From Flagellimonas flava (GTDB lineage: Bacteria > Bacteroidota > Bacteroidia > Flavobacteriales > Flavobacteriaceae), in assembly GCF_900129665.1 (NCBI RefSeq), contig NZ_FQWL01000001.1, positions 930,001 to 994,000 of the forward strand: a stretch of 64,000 bases of DNA. The letters are read 5' to 3'. Below, in pieces: positions 51,167 to 59,992 of the stretch. Each line of letters begins with the position of its first letter. Position 1 is the stretch's first letter. The notes below the pieces were generated by a model. It saw only the letters and a program-made list of their open reading frames with translations. It had not been told where the DNA came from and did no database searches. The position numbers and the translations under genes are program-made.

Positions 51167-51787
51167 TCAACCAATTTTGGATTTGGCAAACTGGTAATCG
51201 GCCAATGAATTGGCATTGTAAAGTACCTCGTCATGTTCTGGATGCACCATATGGATATCCGAATTGATTAAAAATTTCCTCGGGCAGCTACTTTCCGCAG
51301 TCTTCAGATAAGTCAAAGATTGTTCCAATCCCTCTGGTTCCCAGATGGTGACCAAGGGCTCAGGTAATCCACTTTCATTGGTAGCAAAAGAAGTAGCTAT
51401 TTTCCTGTCATCTCGATTCTTCACAAGAATTCGTAAGGTATCGGCATCCAAAAGTGGTAAATCACAGGCCAACACCAGCCATGCAACCTGTGGAAAAGTC
51501 CTATGAGCACTTAGAATTCCATTGAAGGGACCTCGGTGTTGGTTGTTATCCAAAATACAATCGAATCCGGTCAACTCCGTTGCTTGCTGTTTATCCCGGA
51601 CACTCATATAAACCTTATCACATAGATCATTCAACAACGCATATAAATATTCTCGCTGTGGAACCCCATGATAATCGATTAAACCTTTGTCGGAACCCAT
51701 GCGTGTGCTCTTACCCCCAGCAAGCACAAGTCCATATAGTTGTGGGATATTCTCCTCCATTTTATTCGCTTTTATTCCTGCCATCAA
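51167..51787 (-). CDS. mobA: MobA-like molybdenum cofactor guanylyltransferase
   Basis: 206 residues. The GTP-binding N-terminus is LVLAGGKSTRMGSDKGLIDY (residues 15-34), with metal-site LVLACDLPLLDADTL and the downstream YNANSLADYQ. It joins GMP to Mo-molybdopterin to form bis-MGD or MGD for DMSO-reductase-type enzymes. The start overlaps the moaA stop by 4 bases. Interesting beside the CTP-type mocA gene, which suggests two cofactor forms are made or one gene has a different specificity. Confidence 0.9.
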   Translation of the reverse strand: MMAGIKANKMEENIPQLYGLVLAGGKSTRMGSDKGLIDYHGVPQREYLYALLNDLCDKVYMSVRDKQQATELTGFDCILDNNQHRGPFNGILSAHRTFPQVAWLVLACDLPLLDADTLRILVKNRDDRKIATSFATNESGLPEPLVTIWEPEGLEQSLTYLKTAESSCPRKFLINSDIHMVHPEHDEVLYNANSLADYQFAKSKIG

Positions 51788-52797
51788 CCTCCTATGGAAG
51801 TCATAGAATTACCAAATACCGTGGTAGCATGCTCATTTTGTGCCTCAAAACCTGTCTTTGCCCTTGCACCAACAGCCTTCAAAATCTCATTTTCAATATT
51901 TTCCTTGGGCGAAGCTCCTCTGATGACCTCCCGCAAATTACTCTTGGGTTTTCCATACAAGCAAGTGATTACATCTCCAGTAGCAGTAACTCTTAAGCGA
52001 TTGCAGCTCCCACAAAATGTTCGGCTAAATGATGGAATGATGCCAAAGGTGCCGGCATGCCCTTTTATCTTGTAATTTACCGATGTGGATGTTTTTGGGG
52101 ATTCCAACTTTCTATAATCGGGGTAACTTTCGGCTATATGCTCCAGAATGGCCTTGTGGTTCCATTTGATGCCAGTAAAGCTTTTAGTACCGCCATTAAA
52201 TGGCATTTCTTCCAAAAATCGAATGGACACTTTATGATGTTTCATAACCTCCAAAATTGGAATCATGTCCTGCTCATTCTGCCCCTCCAAAACAATAAAG
52301 TTGATTCGAACGTTGAAACCTTCGGTAATTAACCGGATAAGGTTGTTGTGCACGGTGTCAAATTGATTTCTTCGCGTAATGCGTTCAAAAGTATCCCTAT
52401 TGATGGAATCCAGGCTTACGTTGATATTTTTTATCCCTAGTTCTTTCAGCTCATCAATATGGGGGCCTATTACGGTAGCGTTCGTGGTTACCGAGATTTC
52501 ATTCAATCCGTTCATATCCGACAAAGCCCGTAACAACAACATCAAATCTTTACGAACAAAAGGCTCACCACCTGTAATCCTTATTTTGTCAATACCCTGA
52601 CCCACCAAAATCTCACTAACCTGAATGAGTTCATCGATGGTCAACAGTCGGTCATTTTTTGCAAAATCAATACCTTCTGAAGGCATGCAATAATTACAAC
52701 GCAGATTACAACGATCTGTAACCGCTAATCGGAGGTAATTAATTTGACGATTATGATTATCTATCAACATAGGTTTAGTTCCAAGTCTGTTCAACAT
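51784..52797 (-). CDS. moaA: GTP 3',8-cyclase (molybdopterin precursor Z synthesis)
   Basis: 337 residues; an ATG 27 bases inside is also possible. Radical-SAM cluster Cys 30, 34 and 37 in VTDRCNLRCNYCMPSEG, the second 4Fe-4S site in FSRTFCGSCNRLR and ITCLYG, and the C-terminal Gly-Gly (MTSIGG), all conserved in MoaA. It converts GTP to 3',8-cyclo-GTP, the first step in cofactor synthesis. Partner MoaC is not found in this window, so it must be elsewhere. Confidence 0.97.
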   Translation of the reverse strand: MLNRLGTKPMLIDNHNRQINYLRLAVTDRCNLRCNYCMPSEGIDFAKNDRLLTIDELIQVSEILVGQGIDKIRITGGEPFVRKDLMLLLRALSDMNGLNEISVTTNATVIGPHIDELKELGIKNINVSLDSINRDTFERITRRNQFDTVHNNLIRLITEGFNVRINFIVLEGQNEQDMIPILEVMKHHKVSIRFLEEMPFNGGTKSFTGIKWNHKAILEHIAESYPDYRKLESPKTSTSVNYKIKGHAGTFGIIPSFSRTFCGSCNRLRVTATGDVITCLYGKPKSNLREVIRGASPKENIENEILKAVGARAKTGFEAQNEHATTVFGNSMTSIGG

Positions 52798-52811
52798 AAG
52801 GTGCTTACAAT

Positions 52812-53066
52812 TTATCCCCCACTAACCGGGGGAATAAGTGCAATTTCGTCATAAGCATTGATTGTTTCACTGTCATTGGCATAGGAGTTGTTCACCGCTA
52901 CGGCCAGAGAGGAAAGTTTATTTAGCTCGGGATATGTTTCCCCCAAGAACTCTTTCAACTCCTTTACCGTTTTGGGAATTTTTCTGCCTGTTGCGCTAGA
53001 AGTGGGAACGGACAAGGTGGAACTCCCCACGATGTCCTTGGTTATCCCAAACAAAAGTATTGTCAT
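52812..53066 (-). CDS. moaD: Molybdopterin synthase small subunit
   Basis: 84 residues, ubiquitin-like fold, ending in the functional PPVSGG. The start ILLFGITKDIVGSSTLSV, and KELKEFLGETYPELNKL, match MoaD. Its C-terminal Gly is sulfurated (via MoeB) and donates sulfur to molybdopterin. The partner MoaE is absent from the window. Located 4 bases downstream of iorB and 14 bases before moaA. Confidence 0.92.
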   Translation of the reverse strand: MTILLFGITKDIVGSSTLSVPTSSATGRKIPKTVKELKEFLGETYPELNKLSSLAVAVNNSYANDSETINAYDEIALIPPVSGG

Positions 53067-53070
53067 ATAA

Positions 53071-55305
53071 TCAACCTATAATTTCCTTTTCAGGCACTTT
53101 TAAAAGTTCTGGCGATTTTATAAATGGTTGTTTGTAGAGTCTATTGCCCGTTGCGGCCTTCAAAGCATTGGCCACCGCACCACCAGCTGGCGGTAAGGTA
53201 GGTTCACCCAGTCCAGTTGGAGTGTGCTCGTTTTCCACAAAATAAGTTTCCACAACCGGAGCTTCTTTCATCCGTATTAGTCTATATCCATCAAAATTAT
53301 TGGATGTTGGCTTGCCATCCTTAAATTGCAGTTCACCATACATGGAGTGTCCGACCCCATCAATAACGCCGCCTTCAATCTGGTTAAGAGCGCCAGTAGG
53401 ATTGACCACAATTCCACAATCCACAACGCAGGTTATTTTTTTGACCACGGGCTCTCCGTTCTCAATTTCCACATCGGCCACTTCGGCAACATGGGTGTTG
53501 TGGCAATAATAATTGACAAATCCTTGATGGACTCCGGCAGGTTTAGTTCCCCAACCCGATTTTTCCACCGCTAATTTTATGACCTCTTCCATACGCTCCG
53601 GAGAGTATTGGATGCGCTCATCCGTAGTACCTTTTACATTTTGTAGCAGGTCCAATCGGAGTTGAATTTTATCAACCTCCATCATTTCCGCCAACTCATC
53701 AAAGAAACTTTGTTCAGCATAGGCCAAGAAATTGGTATATGGTGCCCTCCATGCTCCGGTAGTGATGTTGCTATCGTAGCTTGCGGCATCCACCTGATAG
53801 TTTTCCACAGCCCCAGCAGGGAAAAAGTTCGGAATAAGCCCATACATATTATCGTTGACGGCCGCTTCCTTTAGATGATATGCTGTTAATTTACCATCTT
53901 TCACTCCTGCTTTTATCCTGTATTTTATAGCCATCCGGTAGATTCCGTCCTCCATATCATCCTCTCGGGTATAGACTACTTTTACCGGTTTTTTTATTTT
54001 ATCTGAAATTTCTGAGGCTTCAATAACAAAATCTCCATAGAGTCTTCGGCCGAAACCGCCTCCCATACGGGTCATTTCCAAATGGATATCCTTTTCTTCC
54101 CTACCCAACATTTTAGCAACAAGTCCTGCCTTCCAAGCGGGAGTTTGGATAGGACCGGCCAAATGTACCTTCTCTTCGGTGACATTGGCAAAGAAATTCA
54201 TGGGCTCCATACAGTTATGCGGTAAGAATGGCGACTCATAGGTCCGCTCCAATACTTGATCAGCCTCGGCAAAGGCTTTTTTCACATTACCATCTGAACG
54301 CATCGTATTAAAATCATTGCCATCCAAGAGGGCAGTTAGAATTTCATCATGCTGCTCTGTACTTTCCATTGGGGTTTCCTCTTCCCAGGTCGCTTTGATA
54401 GCCTCTTTTGCCTTGAAAGCTTGCCAAGTTGTTTCGGCTATGACCACCACCTTATCACTAGAAGAAATCTTACTCGAAAAACCAGGGTCTTCCGCCAGCA
54501 AGGAGCGGACTTTTTCACCAATCGTCACCACATCAATAACCCCAGGCATACCTTTAGCTTCACTATCATCATAGGAAACTAATTTGTGTCCAAAGCTTGG
54601 CGGTCTAACCACGGCGGCATAAACCATACCATCGGCTTTATAATCCAATCCGAATAGTGGTTTGCCACTTGTTATCTTTTCAATATCAACGTTGGTGGCG
54701 TCCTTACCCATGATTTTGTAATCTTTGGGATGTTTTAGCTCTACTTCCTCTGGAACTTCCAAAAGAGCGGCCTCATTTACAACTTCTCCGTATCCCAAGG
54801 TCTCCCCTGCAGCGTTAGTAATAACACCATCGCTAACAGTGCATTCAGAAGGGTCTACTCCCCAACGTGAAGCGGCGGCACTCACCAACATATGCCTTGC
54901 CTTGGCACCAGTTTGCCTTAAGGCATCCCATCCTTGTCTAATGGATTGACTTCCGCCTGCCACTTGTCTCGTATAATTCTCGGTGTCGAGAATACCTTGT
55001 TCAACATAAACATCTTTCCACGCCACATCAAGTTCTTCAGCAATAATCATGGGCATCGATGTCTTTACCCCCTGACCTATTTCTGGATTTGGCGAAAAGA
55101 TGGTGACCGCACCGTTATCAGCTATTTTGATAAAGGCATTAAAGTCGTTATAATCTAAAGTCGATAGGTCGATTGCTGGTTCTGCAATAACCTTTGGTTT
55201 GCACGCCTGGAACAGATTAAATCCAATAACAAGACCTCCACCTGCCAAAGAGGAGTTTCGTATGAAGGCCCTTCTGCTTAATATATGGGAATTATTTGAT
55301 GACAT
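53071..55305 (-). CDS. IorB-like molybdopterin-binding aldehyde/isoquinoline oxidoreductase
   Basis: 744 residues. Tat signal with twin Arg in SRRAFIRNS followed by hydrophobic GGGLVIGFNLFQAC. Molybdenum-binding domains of the xanthine-dehydrogenase family: MGGGFGRRLYGDF, YAAVVRPPSFGHK, LPHNCMEPMNFFA, GAWRAPYTNFLAYAEQ and the catalytic Glu in TGLGEPTLPPAGGA near the C-terminus. Such enzymes (isoquinoline 1-oxidoreductase beta chain and relatives) hydroxylate N-heterocycles or oxidise aldehydes in the periplasm. The 2Fe-2S partner is encoded 27 bases upstream. No separate FAD subunit is seen, as usual for this group. Substrate unknown. Confidence 0.92.
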   Translation of the reverse strand: MSSNNSHILSRRAFIRNSSLAGGGLVIGFNLFQACKPKVIAEPAIDLSTLDYNDFNAFIKIADNGAVTIFSPNPEIGQGVKTSMPMIIAEELDVAWKDVYVEQGILDTENYTRQVAGGSQSIRQGWDALRQTGAKARHMLVSAAASRWGVDPSECTVSDGVITNAAGETLGYGEVVNEAALLEVPEEVELKHPKDYKIMGKDATNVDIEKITSGKPLFGLDYKADGMVYAAVVRPPSFGHKLVSYDDSEAKGMPGVIDVVTIGEKVRSLLAEDPGFSSKISSSDKVVVIAETTWQAFKAKEAIKATWEEETPMESTEQHDEILTALLDGNDFNTMRSDGNVKKAFAEADQVLERTYESPFLPHNCMEPMNFFANVTEEKVHLAGPIQTPAWKAGLVAKMLGREEKDIHLEMTRMGGGFGRRLYGDFVIEASEISDKIKKPVKVVYTREDDMEDGIYRMAIKYRIKAGVKDGKLTAYHLKEAAVNDNMYGLIPNFFPAGAVENYQVDAASYDSNITTGAWRAPYTNFLAYAEQSFFDELAEMMEVDKIQLRLDLLQNVKGTTDERIQYSPERMEEVIKLAVEKSGWGTKPAGVHQGFVNYYCHNTHVAEVADVEIENGEPVVKKITCVVDCGIVVNPTGALNQIEGGVIDGVGHSMYGELQFKDGKPTSNNFDGYRLIRMKEAPVVETYFVENEHTPTGLGEPTLPPAGGAVANALKAATGNRLYKQPFIKSPELLKVPEKEIIG

Positions 55306-55332
55306 TTTTTCGTTTTTAAGTGTGAATGGGAA

Positions 55333-55794
55333 TTAATCCATATTATCGGCAGCAATCATAACTGCTTTACGGATTCTAGTGTAAGATGCACAGCGACAAA
55401 TATTGCCGTGCATTGCATTTTTCACATCCTCTTCGGTTGGATTCGGATTGTTTTCAAGGAAAGCAGAAGCTGTCATAATCTGACCAGCTTGACAATACCC
55501 GCATTGGGGAACGTCCACTTCTTTCCACGCTTCTTGAACAGGATGGTTTCCATTTTCAGACAATCCTTCTATGGTGGTAATCGATTTACCATCAACCTGG
55601 GCAGGGGTAAGTGAGCAGCTTCGCATGGCCACTCCATCCACATGCACGGTACAGGCACCGCATTGCCCAATTCCACATCCATATTTTGTACCTACAAGGT
55701 CTAGGTGGTCCCTTAATACCCACAATAAGGGAGTATCTTCGGAAACGTTAACGGTTTGCGAAGCTCCATTTACTTTAATTTGATACGTTGGCAT
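55333..55794 (-). CDS. IorA-like 2Fe-2S subunit
   Basis: 153 residues with the two [2Fe-2S] sites of this family: plant-type cluster GCGIGQCGACTVHVDG with RSCSLT, and the second cluster QCGYCQAGQIM with GNICRCASYTRI. It passes electrons from the molybdenum centre of IorB to an external acceptor. No signal peptide; probably co-exported with its Tat-bearing partner (hitchhiking). First gene of the ten-gene operon, 107 bases downstream of a YdjC-type gene. Confidence 0.93.
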   Translation of the reverse strand: MPTYQIKVNGASQTVNVSEDTPLLWVLRDHLDLVGTKYGCGIGQCGACTVHVDGVAMRSCSLTPAQVDGKSITTIEGLSENGNHPVQEAWKEVDVPQCGYCQAGQIMTASAFLENNPNPTEEDVKNAMHGNICRCASYTRIRKAVMIAADNMD

Positions 55795-55901
55795 AGTTTT
55801 CTAATTGAGAAGTTGTTTGCTTGAAGTTACCAAAAATTGAATGGAAGCCTTGATTTTTAACAAAGGGCTGAAGGATTTAACTTTTTTTTAAAAAAAATAA
55901 A

Positions 55902-56843
55902 TCAGTCTGCTCTAACAATTTTATCCCTGAGCATCTTCCATGTTACGAGAACGATGTTGTTGTCTTCCACTAGTTTTTTGGCCTCCTTACTGTTGAAAAA
56001 ATCAAAGTCAGCCTGACGCCAAGCAGCGCCCCAATCTGGATGATCCACTGTGATAGCCCTCATTTCCACGTCATCATAAGCCAAGTGAATAAGTAGACAA
56101 TTCAGACCTGGCTCCAATTCATTTAAGATCGAAGTGTAAAAGACATCCATGCCATTGGCAAAATTGGTTGGGTTTGCAGACATGGTTCTATCCATTACTA
56201 TATCTTTTGGGCCCAGCATTTCTTGAATTTTTGTATCTGCCATAGCCGGAATCGCATCATCAAGAAGCACCGGCAAGTTAAATTCCCTACCAACCTTAAT
56301 ATAGGCGGCCAAAAAATCAACTGAACCCATGGCAGCTCCCATGTGCGCGTCCAAGTGGGTAATATCAATACCTTCCTTTTTGGCCTTTAACACTTGGTTT
56401 CGCAATTCAATTTCAACATGGTCTGGGTCACCCTTTTGAACAACCTCTGGCACATTGTCGAAAAAATAACCTTGGGAATTGACCAAGGTTGCCACGGAAT
56501 CCTTAGCACTTACTGGTCCCCACTTGTAATTTTTCCACTCGCTGTTCAGGGTAAGGTGCAGTCCAAAATCAACATGCTGATGTGTTTTGGCATAGCTCGC
56601 GATTTCCGGAAACCACGGACAAGGTACCATTATACTTGCTGAATTGACAGGTCCCATTTCCAAGCCTTCGATACTGGCCCTATTTTCTGAATTGGACATA
56701 CCCAAGTCATCTGCATGGATAATCAGCATTTTAGCATCTTTGGGATAACCCAACTTTTCAGCAATATTTTCAGCTTGGCCCAAAGCTGAATATGACCAAA
56801 CCAATAGAAAAATAATTGAAAATTTTCTCGGAGCGAATTTCAT
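55902..56843 (-). CDS. YdjC/ChbG-like carbohydrate deacetylase
   Basis: 313 residues, signal peptide ending in SALGQ. Family motif with metal Asp pair: MLIIHADDLGMSNSENRA, then VDFGLHLTLNSEW and THLDAHMGAAMG (metal His). YdjC-type enzymes deacetylate chito-oligosaccharides or related substrates. Here it is exported, probably periplasmic. Placed upstream of the molybdoenzyme operon but with a 107-base gap, so a separate transcript is likely. Confidence 0.88.
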   Translation of the reverse strand: MKFAPRKFSIIFLLVWSYSALGQAENIAEKLGYPKDAKMLIIHADDLGMSNSENRASIEGLEMGPVNSASIMVPCPWFPEIASYAKTHQHVDFGLHLTLNSEWKNYKWGPVSAKDSVATLVNSQGYFFDNVPEVVQKGDPDHVEIELRNQVLKAKKEGIDITHLDAHMGAAMGSVDFLAAYIKVGREFNLPVLLDDAIPAMADTKIQEMLGPKDIVMDRTMSANPTNFANGMDVFYTSILNELEPGLNCLLIHLAYDDVEMRAITVDHPDWGAAWRQADFDFFNSKEAKKLVEDNNIVLVTWKMLRDKIVRAD

Positions 56844-56925
56844 TTATGGAAACTACAAAATTTTCTTAAAGCACACTATAACTTTCCTTTTTGCGTTCCA
56901 AAGGAAGAACCTCAAACGATAGAAA

Positions 56926-58014
56926 ATGAAAATTCCATTTCAATATCCCCTTATACTTATACTTTTAGCTCTATTCGTTGGTTGTGGAAATGCCGATGAT
57001 GATGTAAGCTTCGATATCAATCAACGAGAACTAGGTCAAGGTGAAGAACCGGATGATTGTCTAGGCTTCGAGGACAACGAATTGCTTTTGTCCATTCAGG
57101 ATCAGTTCACTACCCTTCCAGGAAAAGTTTCAATCTTATTTAGAGTCTCAGATGTGCAGGGAAATCCCGTTTCCGGTCTTTCAGCGGACCAGTTTACCAT
57201 CTATGAACAAGGGCGTAACGACAATTGCTTTAACACTATTTCTTCTTCAGAATCTTTAGCACGAATATCGCCGAACTCGCAAGTATTCAACAATAATACC
57301 TTACTGGTGCTTGATTTGAGCAATAGTGTTTTGGAAAGTAGTCTGGATGAACTAAAGACAGCATCTGCGAGTTTCATAAACAATGTGATGCCGAACCCGG
57401 AATCAGATTCTTTTAAGATGGCCATCTATTGGTTCGATGGAGAAGATGAATTGCACTTGCTGAACGAGCCCACCTCCTCTACCACGGAGCTTGTGACTTC
57501 CATAGAAGGAATTACCTCCGACATTAGCGCAGACCCCTCTACCGATCTATACGGAGCTGTTATCAAATCCACCGAGGTAGCGGAAAATCTGATTCGGACC
57601 AATGAGCAAGATGATGTTATCGGGGCTGCATCGGTTGTTCTTTTTACTGATGGTACCGACCAAGCCTCACGTTATTCCAGGGAAAGTGCACTGAATGCCG
57701 TAAACGATGCGAATAGGAACATTTCCTTTTTCACTATTGGATTGGGTGCTGAGATTGATGCAGATATCCTTTCTGATATTGGCCGAACAGCAAGTGTTTT
57801 TGCCGGAAACAAAGAAGAACTTGAGACCACCTTCACCCAAATATCCCAGCGGGTTTCGGAACAAGCCAGCAGTTATTATCTTTTTGAATATTGTACTCCA
57901 AAAAGAGATGGAAGTGGCGAAAACAACCTAGTAATTCAGCTAAGCCATGCTGGGCTCCAGGGTGCCGTACAAACCAAGTTTAATGCCAGCGGCTTTGAGG
58001 GGGGATGTGAATAG
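56926..58014 (+). CDS. VWA-domain lipoprotein
   Basis: 362 residues, lipobox LFVGCGNAD. A small N-terminal beta domain (about 50-120) precedes a von Willebrand A domain with the MIDAS motif in LLVLDLSNSVLES (D-x-S-x-S), the Thr region in SADPSTDLYGAV and the Asp in LFTDGTDQASRYS. VWA domains bind proteins through a metal ion; here probably at the cell surface. No transport or secretion partner adjoins. Confidence 0.85.
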   Translation: MKIPFQYPLILILLALFVGCGNADDDVSFDINQRELGQGEEPDDCLGFEDNELLLSIQDQFTTLPGKVSILFRVSDVQGNPVSGLSADQFTIYEQGRNDNCFNTISSSESLARISPNSQVFNNNTLLVLDLSNSVLESSLDELKTASASFINNVMPNPESDSFKMAIYWFDGEDELHLLNEPTSSTTELVTSIEGITSDISADPSTDLYGAVIKSTEVAENLIRTNEQDDVIGAASVVLFTDGTDQASRYSRESALNAVNDANRNISFFTIGLGAEIDADILSDIGRTASVFAGNKEELETTFTQISQRVSEQASSYYLFEYCTPKRDGSGENNLVIQLSHAGLQGAVQTKFNASGFEGGCE

Positions 58015-58096
58015 TCTGTCGAGCATAACAAAATTCACCAAATTGATTTCCTATTAATATGTATCTTGGCTTTTGCAAAATCAAAAGTCAATAAAA

Positions 58097-59041
58097 ATGC
58101 GTATTTCATTGCTGCTGTTCACACTCTGCTGTGGTAGTTTTTTCTCCTCTAATTCATCAATGGCCCAAGACCAAAACCCCCTGGAAGGCAGATGGGATTT
58201 GGAAATGGAATTTCAAGGTAAAGAAGAACCGTCTTGGTTGGAAATCAGACATTCAGGACATAATACCCTAGTGGGGAGATTTGTTTTCGCATTTGGCAGT
58301 GCCAGACCAATTTCTGAAGTAAAAGGTTCCGCTGAAGGCTTCAGCTTTAGTATCCCAAGACAATGGGAGCCGGAGGGAAATGACATGAAATTTGAGGGGA
58401 AGATGGTTGGTGAAGAATTAAAGGGCACCATGATATATACGGATGGCAGTACCTCCAACTGGACAGGGGTAAAACAGCCCAAGTTGCCCTTTACAGAAAA
58501 CCCAGAGTGGACTGACACCATAAACCTTTTCAACGGTACCGATTTAAATGGCTGGCATACGGATGGGGATAATCAATGGGTCGTGAGGGAAGGAATCTTA
58601 ACCAGTCCAAAACAGGGCGCTAATCTAATTAGTGATCAGAAGTTTATGGATTTTAAGCTTAAAACAGAATTTAGATACCCGGAAGGAAGCAACAGTGGAA
58701 TCTACCTACGGGGCCGTTACGAAGTACAAATTGCGGATAACAAAGGATTGGACCCCATGGATATCTATTTTGGAGGGATCTACGGTTTTTTGGAACCTAA
58801 TGAAAATGCCGCCGAGGCTTCCAATGAGTGGCAATCTTATGAAATAACATTAATTGGGTCGCGTGTAACCATAGTGGCCAATGGAAAAACCATTATTCAA
58901 AACCAAACCATCCCAGGAATTACTGGAGGAGCAATTGATAGTAAGGAAGGTGAACCAGGTTCATTTATGATTCAAGGTGACCATGGTCCTGTGGAGTTCA
59001 GAAAATTTGAGGTAACCCCTATGAAAGCTTCAAGTTACTAA
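58097..59041 (+). CDS. DUF1080 (3-keto-disaccharide hydrolase-like) exported protein
   Basis: 314 residues from the ATG at 58097 (TTG at 58073 is possible), signal peptide ending in SSMAQ. Residues about 30-125 are an N-terminal beta domain; about 135-310 are DUF1080: NLFNGTDLNGWHTDGDNQWVV, SNSGIYLRGRYEVQIAD and PGSFMIQGDHGPVEFRKFEV. DUF1080 has a jelly-roll lectin/hydrolase fold and was linked to 3-keto-sugar hydrolysis. It is convergent with another DUF1080 gene (14 bases between stops). Confidence 0.85.
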   Translation: MRISLLLFTLCCGSFFSSNSSMAQDQNPLEGRWDLEMEFQGKEEPSWLEIRHSGHNTLVGRFVFAFGSARPISEVKGSAEGFSFSIPRQWEPEGNDMKFEGKMVGEELKGTMIYTDGSTSNWTGVKQPKLPFTENPEWTDTINLFNGTDLNGWHTDGDNQWVVREGILTSPKQGANLISDQKFMDFKLKTEFRYPEGSNSGIYLRGRYEVQIADNKGLDPMDIYFGGIYGFLEPNENAAEASNEWQSYEITLIGSRVTIVANGKTIIQNQTIPGITGGAIDSKEGEPGSFMIQGDHGPVEFRKFEVTPMKASSY

Positions 59042-59055
59042 CATTCGATAGATTC

Positions 59056-59658
59056 TTAGTCAAGGGGTATTAGTTGTATGTTGCGCCATCTTACTTTGAT
59101 ACCTCCACCATCGTGAATTTGTAGTGCTATAGAGCCTTCTCCTTGGCCAATTTTTTCATCGGTTAAAGTTATCATTTCGGTTCCGTTCAGCCAGGAAGTT
59201 ATAGTTGATCCATTTGCAACTATTTTAAGAGTGTTCCACTCCCCCATTTTAAGTGCTTTCTCCTTTTCAGGCTCTGGCTTGATCAGCCATCCCCTGCCAT
59301 AGGACTCATATACACCACCGGTATGTTTGCCGGGAGGTGCAACTTCCACCTGCCACCCAGAAACTTTGGTCCCTTCAAAAGTGGAGCGGATAAATACTCC
59401 ACTGTTTCCATCATTTTCCTGTTTAAATTCCAAGGTCAACTCAAAGTTCTTATAAAACTTCTCAGTACCCAAATAGCCGTATTCTGCCTTGGGGCCACTT
59501 TCACAGATTAATTCTCCATTTTCCACATACCATTTCTCTTCTCCATGATTAATCCATCCATCTAGATTTTTACCATTGAAAAGTGATATAGCGCCTTCTT
59601 GGCCATAGCCCAGAGCGCAGGTCATTACAACAAGTAAAAAGGAAAATTTTCGTAACAT
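59056..59658 (-). CDS. DUF1080 (3-keto-disaccharide hydrolase-like) exported protein
   Basis: 200 residues from the ATG at 59658, which opens the signal peptide (LLVVMTCALGYGQ). It is one DUF1080 domain: LFNGKNLDGWINHGEEKWYV, NDGNSGVFIRSTFEGTKVSG, WNTLKIVANGSTITSWLNG and IALQIHDGGGIKVRWRNI. Same fold as its convergent neighbour but without the extra N-terminal domain; the two are not close copies. Confidence 0.88.
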   Translation of the reverse strand: MLRKFSFLLVVMTCALGYGQEGAISLFNGKNLDGWINHGEEKWYVENGELICESGPKAEYGYLGTEKFYKNFELTLEFKQENDGNSGVFIRSTFEGTKVSGWQVEVAPPGKHTGGVYESYGRGWLIKPEPEKEKALKMGEWNTLKIVANGSTITSWLNGTEMITLTDEKIGQGEGSIALQIHDGGGIKVRWRNIQLIPLD

Positions 59659-59748
59659 GATATTCAAGGTTTGTTTTTCAGATTTTATGGTTTGAAGGTA
59701 GGGATTTCCCAAGGCGAAAACAGTGAAATGGTAGGGTTTTTAGACCAA

Positions 59749-59778
59749 CAGTTGTTCTAATAGTATAGACAACAACTG
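59749..59778. promoter_or_regulatory. Inverted repeat in divergent promoter region
   Basis: CAGTTGTT (59749-59756) and AACAACTG (59771-59778) are perfect 8-base arms around a 14-base centre, between the minus-strand DUF1080 gene and a small plus-strand gene. Possible operator. Confidence 0.35.
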
Positions 59779-59824
59779 ATTACATCCTAATAACCTTAAA
59801 AGATGTTCAACTCAAACAAATGCT

Positions 59825-59992
59825 ATGGATGTGGTAAAAGAAATTATAAGAAACAGTGCAATAGGCCCTTTCTCCAAGGGATTTAAAAGTGTGGTGCTTT
59901 CCCTTTTCGTTTCCATTGTCTGTACCCTATTTACCATGTTGGTATTGCTTTTATGGTACGGTAATGAAACAACGATTCAGTTTGGTTATTAA
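59825..59992 (+). CDS. Small single-pass membrane protein (55 residues)
   Basis: ATG at 59825 gives a short protein with an N-terminal amphipathic part (MDVVKEIIRNSAIGPFSKGF) and a long transmembrane helix (VVLSLFVSIVCTLFTMLVLL). Its stop overlaps the stop of the convergent M14 peptidase gene by 4 bases. Typical of short membrane proteins missed by gene callers; no family recognised. Confidence 0.5.
   Translation: MDVVKEIIRNSAIGPFSKGFKSVVLSLFVSIVCTLFTMLVLLLWYGNETTIQFGY

Noticed and set aside
46194..55794. Complete molybdenum cofactor pathway in the operon
   Set aside because: MoaC, MoaE and mog are not in the cluster (mog is at 4547-5077), so the pathway is only partial here.
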